DNA from: Labilibaculum sp.
GTDB lineage: Bacteria > Bacteroidota > Bacteroidia > Bacteroidales > Marinifilaceae
Direction of reading: 5' to 3'
Length of the DNA: 64,000 nucleotides
Assembly (NCBI RefSeq): GCF_963664555.1
Contig: NZ_OY761461.1
Location: 2,914,001 to 2,978,000 of the forward strand
Each line of letters begins with the position of its first letter. Position 1 is the first letter of the stretch. Shown here in pieces: positions 8,437 through 16,093 of the stretch. The notes beneath the pieces were generated by a model that saw nothing but the letters and a program-made list of their open reading frames with translations, had not been told where the DNA came from and ran no database searches. Made by a program: the position numbers and the translations under genes.

Positions 8437-8507
8437 CACAATACTTATTGGAAATCTTGAATTTGCAAAAACAGCACAACCCCAAACCCCATATCCAAAT
8501 TTAGAAA

Positions 8508-9020
8508 ATGAAAAAATTAAATTTTAAACAAAGAATCCTATTTGTCTTGTTATCTGGCATCCCCTATGGAATTGTACTGATGCTTCTGAATTATTTCTTT
8601 GACCTTTATACCATCAAGAGTGTTTTATATCAGACCCTGCTTTTCACAATTCTGTTTGGAATAGGTTTTCCTTTTGTAATGGAAAAACTCGTGCCAAAAA
8701 TGCTTTCTAAGCTTAAAACTCCGGAAATGGAGGATGATGAAATTATTATTTATGAAGATGGTGCCAATTTGTTTAGCGGCACTTGGGTAGCTGTTGGCGG
8801 CAAGTTGTTTTTAACCAATAAACGATTGATTTTCAGCCCTCACAAATACAATTTTCAAAAGGGTGAAACATCTATCTACTTAAGTGAGATTACAGAAATC
8901 AGTAAAAGAAAAACAAGCCGAATTGTGGACAATGGCTTGCGGGTAGTAACAAAAGACAATAATAAATACGATTTGGTGCTGAACGATCGGGATGAATGGC
9001 TTAAACAATTGAAAAAATAA
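8508..9020 (+). CDS. GRAM-domain membrane protein
   Basis: A 170-residue protein with two transmembrane segments (about residues 9-31 and 38-58). A cytoplasmic domain of about 90 residues follows, with the GRAM pattern: FSGTWVAVGGKLFLTNKRLIF, then a strand ending in LSEITEISKR and a C-terminal helix (WLKQLKK). GRAM domains have a PH-like fold and are linked to membrane-lipid or protein binding. The role here is unknown. It sits 71 bases after the YHYH gene and 67 bases before the S51 peptidase gene, so it may belong to either unit. Its base composition matches the chromosome better than the two genes before it. Confidence 0.75.
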   Translation: MKKLNFKQRILFVLLSGIPYGIVLMLLNYFFDLYTIKSVLYQTLLFTILFGIGFPFVMEKLVPKMLSKLKTPEMEDDEIIIYEDGANLFSGTWVAVGGKLFLTNKRLIFSPHKYNFQKGETSIYLSEITEISKRKTSRIVDNGLRVVTKDNNKYDLVLNDRDEWLKQLKK

Positions 9021-9087
9021 TTGACCAATGATTGCAACTTATTTCAATTTCCGGCAACAGAAACAAAACACAACTAAGAATTAACAA

Positions 9088-10302
9088 ATGAAGAAAATAT
9101 TATTTTTTATTTTACTGGTAAGCAGTTGGCACGCCGGCGTTTCACAAAAGAATACAGCAGTTAAAATAGCTGATCAAACAATTTTTGTTTATGGCGGCGA
9201 TATCAATCTAAAATTCACCCAATATGTTGTTGACTTAACAAAGAAATCGAATCCTAAAATCTGTTACGTTCCTACTGCAAGTGCCGATAACGAGAGTAAT
9301 ATTAAACTATGGAATTTCTATTGCAAAAAACTCAATATCGAAGCCTGCGTGTTAAAAGTTTGGGTAGCCTCTAACAAAAAGAATGAATCGTTTGAAGACC
9401 AATTGCTGGGTATGGATGCTATTGTTGTTGGCGGAGGAAATACTTTAAATATGTTAGGAATTTGGAAAGCGCAAGGCATCGATACCATCTTGCACAAAGC
9501 ACTGGAAAAAGGAATTATACTATCGGGCGGTAGTGCAGGATCTATTTGTTGGTTTCAATCGGGTATCAGCGACTCACGTCCTACACATTTATCTGTAATC
9601 GATGGTTTGTCTTTTCTTCCATTCAGCAATTGTCCGCATTATTCCGACAGCATCAAAAAACAAGTATATCACAAACAAATTAAAAGCCAAACAATCAATT
9701 CGGGTTATGCCTGCGATGATCGTTCGGGCATACTTTTCAAGAACGGTAAGTACATCGAAACAGTCAGCCTGAACGATGTTAACAACTCATATTTCGTCGC
9801 TTTAAATAAGGGTACTGTTCAGTCTTCGAAATTGCCAACAAGAATTCTGGTAAATAAAGATGCTTTATCGGTGAACGATTATAAAACGATAGAGGTAAAC
9901 AAAGCAGTGAGCAAATATGCTGAAATCAACAATCAAGACTCCCCTATCAATGCTTTCATTTCTTTTAAATACATAGCCGCCAAAGGCAGGCAATCAAAAT
10001 TTCGGGAATTATCATCTTTCGCTCAGCAAAATAAAATGAACGAAGATACTCCTGACAAAACAGTGGATGAAAAAACCCAAAACAAGCATCTGCATACAAT
10101 TGTGAACAAAATATTTATCTATAATGATTCGCTTGCAGGAGTTGTTAATAGAATGTATGATGATTATTATGGATTATGGTATTTTTTTAAGGAAGATGGA
10201 AAATGGATGAGCGCGGGAGAAGATATAGGAGATACCGAATTGGAATGTGAAATTGTATTTCGGGAAAAAGCAAAAATGCGTGCAAAAAGCATTAAAAAAT
10301 GA
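9088..10302 (+). CDS. Secreted S51-family peptidase (cyanophycinase/peptidase E-like)
   Basis: This 404-residue protein has a signal peptide (to about residue 19) and an S51 serine-peptidase domain (about 29-240). Family members cleave Asp-X dipeptides or cyanophycin. The nucleophile elbow is GGSAGS with Ser149. The upstream VVGGGNTLNML and downstream HYSD and CDDRSG blocks match the family. After the domain comes an extension of about 130 residues (270-404) that is not part of S51. It is rich in charged residues and ends in a segment like a small alpha+beta ketosteroid-isomerase/SnoaL-type domain; that last point is tentative. It is the first gene of a likely four-gene operon ending at the terminator near 12780. 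Confidence 0.8.
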   Translation: MKKILFFILLVSSWHAGVSQKNTAVKIADQTIFVYGGDINLKFTQYVVDLTKKSNPKICYVPTASADNESNIKLWNFYCKKLNIEACVLKVWVASNKKNESFEDQLLGMDAIVVGGGNTLNMLGIWKAQGIDTILHKALEKGIILSGGSAGSICWFQSGISDSRPTHLSVIDGLSFLPFSNCPHYSDSIKKQVYHKQIKSQTINSGYACDDRSGILFKNGKYIETVSLNDVNNSYFVALNKGTVQSSKLPTRILVNKDALSVNDYKTIEVNKAVSKYAEINNQDSPINAFISFKYIAAKGRQSKFRELSSFAQQNKMNEDTPDKTVDEKTQNKHLHTIVNKIFIYNDSLAGVVNRMYDDYYGLWYFFKEDGKWMSAGEDIGDTELECEIVFREKAKMRAKSIKK

Positions 10303-10325
10303 CCCATTTACGAATTCAGAAAATC

Positions 10326-11711
10326 ATGAAACGAACACTTAGTCTTGTATTAATGTGCATTTGCCTGCAACAGTTTGTTACGGCCCAGCAGTATGTACCC
10401 CAATATTTCGCAAAACAGGAAATGGAGCAAGATCTTGTGTTTTTACATCAGAAACTGGCAAATGTTCATCCTAAGTTTTTGAATAAGGATTTCGCCAAAG
10501 AGTGGCAGACAAAATACGATTTGTTATTCGGACATCTGTCCGATAGTATCAGTAAAGTGGAAAGCTTTGTAGCTCTATCGAAATTATTATCGGAGGTGGA
10601 CGATGATCATACTGCTCTTTATTTCCCTTATTCAACAAGAATTAATTACATGAAGAATGGAGGCCTTAGCATGCCGTTTAGCATTCGGGTCAGGAACAAC
10701 AAGCTGTATATAAACGAATATTTTGCCGAACAAGCCGTAAATGGAATTGCAGGTGCTGAACTTCTGTCCATCAACTCAATTGATTCGAAACAACTACTGC
10801 ATGATGTAAGGGTTTTAGCAGGCAATAAAAACGGAACCAGCGGCGATAAATCGGTTGAGCGGCTTTTTGCAATGTGTTACTGGATGTTATACGGCGAAAC
10901 CAAGCAATACGAACTTAAAATAGCAGGCTTCAATTCTGCAGTACTTTGCAAAGCGGTAACTAACGATAAGTATTTTCAGCTAAAGAATAAGTTTTATCCG
11001 CCTAAGGAGGAAAAGTCTTTCGGTCTGCAGTTTTCTGAGAACAATGAATTTGCCTGTTTAAAAATTGCCTCCTTTTACGATACTGAAAAGTTAGCTTCTT
11101 TTCTCAGTCATGCTTTCGATAGTATACAGGAAAACAAGTGCGGGAAACTGATTATTGATGTAAGTAATAATCCTGGTGGCAGAAGCTCCAGTGTTGATAG
11201 TTTACTAAATTATTTAACAAGCAAACCTTACTCTCAGTATTCATCCATTTCGGTTCGCCCCAGCCTCGAACTAAAAAACAAATACAAGGTGAATAAACCA
11301 GACTTTTACAAACTGATTGCCGGTATTCCTGCCGATTCGCTTTATCGCATAACTGACAGTTTGTTGATACAGATACCCCGCAAAACCAATTCTCCATTTA
11401 CAGGTAAGGTTTTTGTTTTAGTAAATGGCAGAAGCAATAGTGCTGCAGCCACTTTTGCCGGAGCTGTTAAAAGGTATCACCTCGGACAAATTATTGGTGA
11501 ACCTACCGGAGGAACAATAAAATATTACGGCGATTTTTTAACATTCACACTCCCCTGTTCAGGTCTAAAATTCGTTGTTTCGGCCAAAGAGTTTGTTCAA
11601 TACGGAAACAGAAAACTTACTGAAGGTGTATTGCCGGATTTTATTCTGGCAACTCCAAATGCTGAACTGTCAGAAATTATTTTTCTCTTAAAAAACACCA
11701 TCAATAACTAA
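10326..11711 (+). CDS. Secreted S41-family serine peptidase
   Basis: A 461-residue exported protein with a signal peptide (to about residue 20, ending VTAQ). The S41 (C-terminal-processing/tricorn-like) peptidase domain contains DVSNNPGG near residue 280, VLVNGRSNSAAATFA with the probable nucleophile Ser372, then IIGEPTGG. The region around residues 90-190 is the PDZ-like part that binds substrate. An ATG at 10299 overlaps the previous stop by four bases, but the ATG at 10326 puts the signal peptide at the very start and is preferred. Together with the preceding S51 peptidase it suggests periplasmic peptide turnover. Substrates are unknown. Confidence 0.85.
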   Translation: MKRTLSLVLMCICLQQFVTAQQYVPQYFAKQEMEQDLVFLHQKLANVHPKFLNKDFAKEWQTKYDLLFGHLSDSISKVESFVALSKLLSEVDDDHTALYFPYSTRINYMKNGGLSMPFSIRVRNNKLYINEYFAEQAVNGIAGAELLSINSIDSKQLLHDVRVLAGNKNGTSGDKSVERLFAMCYWMLYGETKQYELKIAGFNSAVLCKAVTNDKYFQLKNKFYPPKEEKSFGLQFSENNEFACLKIASFYDTEKLASFLSHAFDSIQENKCGKLIIDVSNNPGGRSSSVDSLLNYLTSKPYSQYSSISVRPSLELKNKYKVNKPDFYKLIAGIPADSLYRITDSLLIQIPRKTNSPFTGKVFVLVNGRSNSAAATFAGAVKRYHLGQIIGEPTGGTIKYYGDFLTFTLPCSGLKFVVSAKEFVQYGNRKLTEGVLPDFILATPNAELSEIIFLLKNTINN

Positions 11712-11777
11712 CAATTGACTTCGCACATCAAACAATACATATTTCAGGAAACAACATCAACCAATCCCCCCCTCTTT

Positions 11778-12149
11778 ATGGAAAAATTTAAAAATGCCCT
11801 TACCCTTGTGCTCACTATTTTAGTGGTAGTGGTGCTCTACTTTGTGGTATTGGGCAACAGCAAACTAAAAGAAACGCAGAATGCCATCAATCAGGTAAAC
11901 AGCGAACTGTCTGTTTTAAAAGACAGCATCAGCCACACACAGCAATCATTAACACTTGTTCTTAACAAATTGGAGTTTACCGAAAACGAGCTGAAAATTC
12001 TGAAAAACGAACGCGATATTCTCGAGTTGGAAGAACAGCAACGAAGTACAAGAAATAAGGAAGAACTAAAAATTTTGAAAGGACAAATTCTGGAAAAAGA
12101 AGAAATGAAAAAAGAACTGCAAACATATGCCAACACCTTCGAATTATGA
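11778..12149 (+). CDS. Membrane-anchored coiled-coil protein
   Basis: A 123-residue protein with a short N-terminal cytoplasmic stretch, one transmembrane segment (about residues 9-28) and a long coiled coil (about 33-118). The start at 11778 (MEKFKNAL) is chosen because the frame upstream of it is only a low-complexity leader opened by a TTG. Its end overlaps the next gene by four bases (ATGA), a strong sign of translational coupling. The coil contains TQQSL (around residue 55), a motif also present in the partner. The two may form a heteromeric coiled coil in the envelope. No family is recognised. Confidence 0.65.
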   Translation: MEKFKNALTLVLTILVVVVLYFVVLGNSKLKETQNAINQVNSELSVLKDSISHTQQSLTLVLNKLEFTENELKILKNERDILELEEQQRSTRNKEELKILKGQILEKEEMKKELQTYANTFEL

Positions 12150-12697
12150 AGAATACCCTACTACTGCTGATTATTTTAGCATTTAGCTGTACTGCGGGCG
12201 CTCAGGAGCACGTGGGCCTAAAAAAATCTCCGCTTCAGTACTGCACCTCGAACCAATCGCCTTTGCAGCTTGTGGTTGGCGATACTCTGGTTATCATGTG
12301 CGATACCATGTATCTGATTAATAAAACGAGATACCAGTTTTACAAGAGCATTCACAAAGCCACTTTGGAAGATGATAATATAGAATGTAAAAATCTGCTT
12401 AAAGCTTATGAAACCCGTTTGGAGGAACACGAATCGTCCTACAGTAAATTATTGGCCAACAGCCGTAACACTGAAAAAATCACTCGCGATTTTATCGAAT
12501 ACACCCAAAAATCGTTGGAAAACACGCAAAAAACATTGCAGTACACACAACAATCTCTCGATTCTTCGATACAAAATCTCGATCGTGCCAATGAGCTGAT
12601 CCGCAAAGAAAAATGGAATGCCCGGGGCCAAAAACTACTTACCGGTATTGCTGGTGTTGGCGTGGGTATTTTGCTTGGTGTGTTGGTTTCGCGCTAA
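12146..12697 (+). CDS. Exported coiled-coil protein with C-terminal membrane segment
   Basis: A 183-residue protein with a signal peptide (to about residue 19, ending AGAQ) and a Cys-containing globular part (about 20-70). A coiled coil contains four clean heptads (residues 120-147: TQKSLEN, TQKTLQY, TQQSLDS, SIQNLDR). A C-terminal glycine-rich hydrophobic segment (about 163-181) could anchor it in a membrane. It is translationally coupled to the preceding coiled-coil gene and is the last gene before the terminator. Topology resembles two-component envelope-spanning proteins such as spanins, but there is no phage context and that reading is not claimed. Confidence 0.65.
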   Translation: MKNTLLLLIILAFSCTAGAQEHVGLKKSPLQYCTSNQSPLQLVVGDTLVIMCDTMYLINKTRYQFYKSIHKATLEDDNIECKNLLKAYETRLEEHESSYSKLLANSRNTEKITRDFIEYTQKSLENTQKTLQYTQQSLDSSIQNLDRANELIRKEKWNARGQKLLTGIAGVGVGILLGVLVSR

Positions 12698-12762
12698 AAA
12701 CACTGTTGGGCTTGAACAAGTTTGGGCTTCCTCATCAGCACAAAGATATTCCAAACAGCAAA

Positions 12763-12799
12763 AAAAGAGACGCAACTTAAAGCCTGCGTCTCTTTTTTA
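12763..12799 (+). terminator. Intrinsic terminator of the S51/S41/coiled-coil operon
   Basis: Stem AGAGACGCA (12766-12774) pairs with TGCGTCTCT (12785-12793) around a 10-base loop, followed by a T run. An A run precedes the stem, so it may also serve the minus-strand BLUF gene ending at 12817. Confidence 0.85.
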
Positions 12800-12816
12800 T
12801 TGTAGAATATCCTGTT

Positions 12817-13242
12817 TTAGATGTACTTGCGAAAGCTATACAACAGATGCCTGACAGCTGCTGCACATTTTACATTATCAATTTCAGAATGCTTGTTTTG
12901 CATGAAATCAGAGTAGCCAGGCAATTGCATGTTCTGCTCCTTACTAATTTTACGAAAACCCATTGACCAATCGGGAAAAGCTCTTTTAGTAATTGGTTCC
13001 TCTAAAAGTTTGAGCACATTGGTATGGCGTGTGTCTTTACAAATCAGATCGAAAATCTTATTAATCATTTCCCTATCGCCTTCAATTACCTGAATAAAGG
13101 CCTCATCGTTATAGAGAAGCAAACCCGTGATGTTTTGAATCTCATTTTTTCGCCGGATTACTGCCAATAAGTCATTCAATTCATTTTCTGATAATTCTTT
13201 GGATGAATAACTCAAATAAACGATATGGATTAAATCGGTCAT
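12817..13242 (-). CDS. BLUF-domain blue-light sensor
   Basis: A 141-residue stand-alone BLUF protein. BLUF domains bind FAD and respond to blue light through a Tyr-Gln hydrogen-bond switch. The key positions are present: Tyr9 (IVYLSYSS), Asn33 and Asn37 near the flavin, Gln51 in FIQVIEG, and Trp92/Met94 in WSMGF. The domain covers about residues 4-97; the last 40 residues are a helical tail. No effector (EAL, cyclase or HTH) is fused, so it must act through a partner. No obvious partner is adjacent. It is transcribed apart from the metalloprotease gene upstream, because a strong terminator separates them. Confidence 0.9.
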   Translation of the reverse strand: MTDLIHIVYLSYSSKELSENELNDLLAVIRRKNEIQNITGLLLYNDEAFIQVIEGDREMINKIFDLICKDTRHTNVLKLLEEPITKRAFPDWSMGFRKISKEQNMQLPGYSDFMQNKHSEIDNVKCAAAVRHLLYSFRKYI

Positions 13243-13337
13243 AGTTGGAGATTTTGATTCAAGTCTAAGAAATATACCAATACTTCTCCAAAAGAAAAAA
13301 GGAAGACCAGCCTGTCACTTTAAAAAAGGAGCAAAAA

Positions 13338-13380
13338 CAAGCTCTTTCTTTTGAATGAATCCTTCAAAAGAAAGAGCTTG
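13338..13380 (-). terminator. Strong intrinsic terminator
   Basis: Perfect 18-bp inverted repeat (13338-13355 and 13363-13380, arm CAAGCTCTTTCTTTTGAA) with a 7-base loop. On the minus strand it is followed by TTTTTG, so it terminates the metalloprotease gene ending at 13507 and insulates the BLUF gene. Confidence 0.8.
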
Positions 13381-13506
13381 TTAATAGAGCTAACAAATTT
13401 ATCATCAGCAAATTTGTGTAAGTTGTCTTGTGTTTTCAAAACTCTGGATACCGCACTCCATTTTTAATTCATCTTAGGAACAGATCCAGAAAATAATCAA
13501 CTTCAA

Positions 13507-15030
13507 TTACTTAAATTCAGTTTTAAGCTCATTCAACTCCTCGCGCAAAATAAGCTCATCAGATAAAATCATGCCTGAATTTTTACGCAGTTCAATCAAA
13601 TCTTTTTCCATATTCTTAATATCCTGATCAAATTCAATTGATTGCATGGTACCGCAACAACGGGATCTGTCCTGACCTGTGATTACAGAAGGATGATTTG
13701 GCAATGCAATTTTCAGATTCATAAAATCTTCGCCTCCATCAGCAAAATTCTCGTTTGTATAATCAATCAATCCTTTGCTCATAATTGTTAATGGAGTTGG
13801 AGACAGAATAATCTCTCTGTAAGTAAAGCGATTCCTGATAAAACTTCTGTAAATAGCAGGATCTCCTTTTTGCTTGGAAATAGTAAGCATATTATTTACC
13901 ACATCAGTAAAAGTGGCACTTTTATCCGGCGACTTAATAATTGCTTCAATCAAAAGCCTGCATAGTTTTTCATTTACGTCAAGTAAAATATGCCCTGGTT
14001 GTTTTTTATTAATATTTCTTCGGTATTCGAAGGCAAAGATATCCGCCAAAATATCATATATCGCACCTGTAAACACCTGAGAAATATCGTGAACCTGGTT
14101 GCTCACCTCACTCAACCGCAGGTTATTATCAGCATTCCGCAATCCCATTGGGCGTCCTAAAGCATCTCCCAACTCTTCGGCTAAAGCGGCAAGGAAATTT
14201 TTAGCATGCAAATCGGCTTTGGTAACGGAAATAAATGCTTCCACCTGATCGAGATCAGATAAAGTAAGGAATATTGCAGAAAGATCTGCGAACGATTCAT
14301 GCAATGCACCGGTTTGCGGGATATTTCGGGCACTAATCCAAGAAGGTTTTAAACCATCAAGAATAGCATGTCCTGTTTCATGAGCAACAATATCCAATGA
14401 CCGGCAAGTGTAAACAGCTTCTATTTCTCCGATTGGAATAAAATGGAAGAAATTAAGCGATTTATGATACCTGCTGTAATAGGCATTGGCAGCTACTCCT
14501 GCCCTTGGATACAGACTTAATACATCGGTATTTCCATCTTTGTTCCAAGCCCAGGGAATGTGTTTTCCGTTTAAGGCACGTTCGTACATTTTAATTGTAT
14601 TCCATGCAACGGTAAAAGTGTGAGCACAGTCTGCCTCCGGAGTATCCCCGTGAAAAATAAAATCACCATACACGTTCCGGTTAACAGGAGTTACCTTTGG
14701 CAACACTGTTTTAAAGCGGGAATCTCTGGGACCATTTAGAATAACTCCCGGTAGATATTCCAATCTACGTCCCAAGCTTCCTACAGATGGATCTTGTTTC
14801 CAAATCAACATTCTGGTACCAAAACTTACAGGTACAGGAAATGGATTAGGAACAGGGTTTGGTCTTGGCATTGGCACATTTGCCTGTATTACATGACGCT
14901 GACCAATCAATTCATCGTAAAACTGTTGGGTTGGTTCGGGCACAAGTGGATCTTTTACATGCCCATCCGTTTTCATTTTTGATTCTTTAGTTAACATATC
15001 GTTTGGGTTTAAGATTTTAAATCTGCTCAT
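13507..15030 (-). CDS. HExxH zinc metalloprotease, thermolysin (M4)-like
   Basis: A 507-residue protein with the zinc motif HETGH (residues 217-221) and a glutamate ligand in HESFADL (Glu245). This is the gluzincin arrangement of thermolysin-like M4 peptidases, where the downstream ExxxD follows the first His by about 24-30 residues. A proline-rich stretch (about residues 52-67, PRPNPVPNPFPVPVSF) precedes the catalytic region. There is no signal peptide, lipobox or T9SS domain, which is unusual for M4 enzymes. It is either cytoplasmic or exported by another route. A CC pair occurs near residues 456-457 (RSRCCGT). The C-terminal 40 residues form a charged helix. The gene is monocistronic with its own terminator. 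Confidence 0.8.
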   Translation of the reverse strand: MSRFKILNPNDMLTKESKMKTDGHVKDPLVPEPTQQFYDELIGQRHVIQANVPMPRPNPVPNPFPVPVSFGTRMLIWKQDPSVGSLGRRLEYLPGVILNGPRDSRFKTVLPKVTPVNRNVYGDFIFHGDTPEADCAHTFTVAWNTIKMYERALNGKHIPWAWNKDGNTDVLSLYPRAGVAANAYYSRYHKSLNFFHFIPIGEIEAVYTCRSLDIVAHETGHAILDGLKPSWISARNIPQTGALHESFADLSAIFLTLSDLDQVEAFISVTKADLHAKNFLAALAEELGDALGRPMGLRNADNNLRLSEVSNQVHDISQVFTGAIYDILADIFAFEYRRNINKKQPGHILLDVNEKLCRLLIEAIIKSPDKSATFTDVVNNMLTISKQKGDPAIYRSFIRNRFTYREIILSPTPLTIMSKGLIDYTNENFADGGEDFMNLKIALPNHPSVITGQDRSRCCGTMQSIEFDQDIKNMEKDLIELRKNSGMILSDELILREELNELKTEFK

Positions 15031-16093
15031 ACCAATGAAAACTTTTTTGCGAACTCACATCTCATTAGCTATGAGCCTTTACACATTTGAGTATAAATAA
15101 TTAATCAGAGATAATTAGCCGCCAATCCTGAGCTTAACGGCAACATCAGTTGTTAAGCGCATTCGCAAATTTGGATAAAACGCTGCTTATACAACAAGTT
15201 AATTGAAACACAGTATAATCATAGATTGCAGATGAGGATAGCAGTGGTTTATTCTTTTGCAAATTTTCCAACTTTCATTTTAAGCTTATAAAAACATTTA
15301 CAAAACAGCAAAGGAGTTTTGCCGGTTCGAGCTCATCCTTTTATTGAGAGGATTCCTTCCTTTTTAAACCAAAACACTTAAACAAAGTTACTGGTTTAAT
15401 GTTTAAATGTCAATAAATCAGTCTAATTTTGCTTAACAAACCATCCCCTATTATGAATAGCTAAACATCATCAAAATTTACCTTAATAGAATTCAATCAT
15501 ATTATAAAATATCGATTCTATTGATGTACAATTCATAAAATATCATTCCAAAATCTCTTCCTTGTTACAGTCCCTGTATAATTCAAATCCTCTTCCTTTA
15601 CCAACGAATTAAATTTACATATAAATGCACTTCAGATATTTGCATATGCATTGGCAAAGCATTCTATCATGCCAAAAAAAAATCCTCAAAACAATTTCAT
15701 GGATTTTTATTTTTGTGCAAAGCCAAAGCAGCATTGAAGCTCAACAGCTGCAGGCAAATGCAATTTGTATAGAAATGAACGTTAAACACCAATATTGTCC
15801 TATTTATTTTTTTGTATTGTGCTATCCGCCCAAACCTGACTTCATATTTTTGGCTTTATCCAAAAAATATATCCATACTGCTTTTAAAATAATTTCTTTA
15901 AAAGTGTACAATCTAACAAAACCCCGCACAAATAGGCCAACTGATGATGAAGTCCTTCCTAAATACAATGAAAAAATTAAATAAATGAATTACATTAGTG
16001 TTCATAAAAAGCAAACTACTAAATATTACAATAACAAAAACAGACAACTATCCTGTTAATTATAAGAACTCGATTAGATAAACAACATTAAAA
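15031..16093. other. Long intergenic region, no supported gene
   Basis: About 1 kb of A+T-rich sequence between the divergent metalloprotease and permease genes. A 119-codon plus-strand frame at 15625-15984 has poor composition and no recognisable domain, and is not accepted. A weak inverted repeat (TTAAACC near 15365, GGTTTAA near 15391) is the only structure noticed. Promoters for both flanking genes should lie here, but I could not place them with confidence. Confidence 0.5.

Noticed and set aside
12146..12697. Phage spanin partner or lysis gene
   Set aside because: The topology is suggestive, but there are no phage genes near it, and it is operonic with peptidases.
15625..15984. 119-codon plus-strand open frame in the long intergenic region
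   Set aside because: Composition is poor (many Lys, Ile, Cys, His in no pattern), there is no domain or convincing signal peptide, and it lies in A+T-rich sequence with no operon context.
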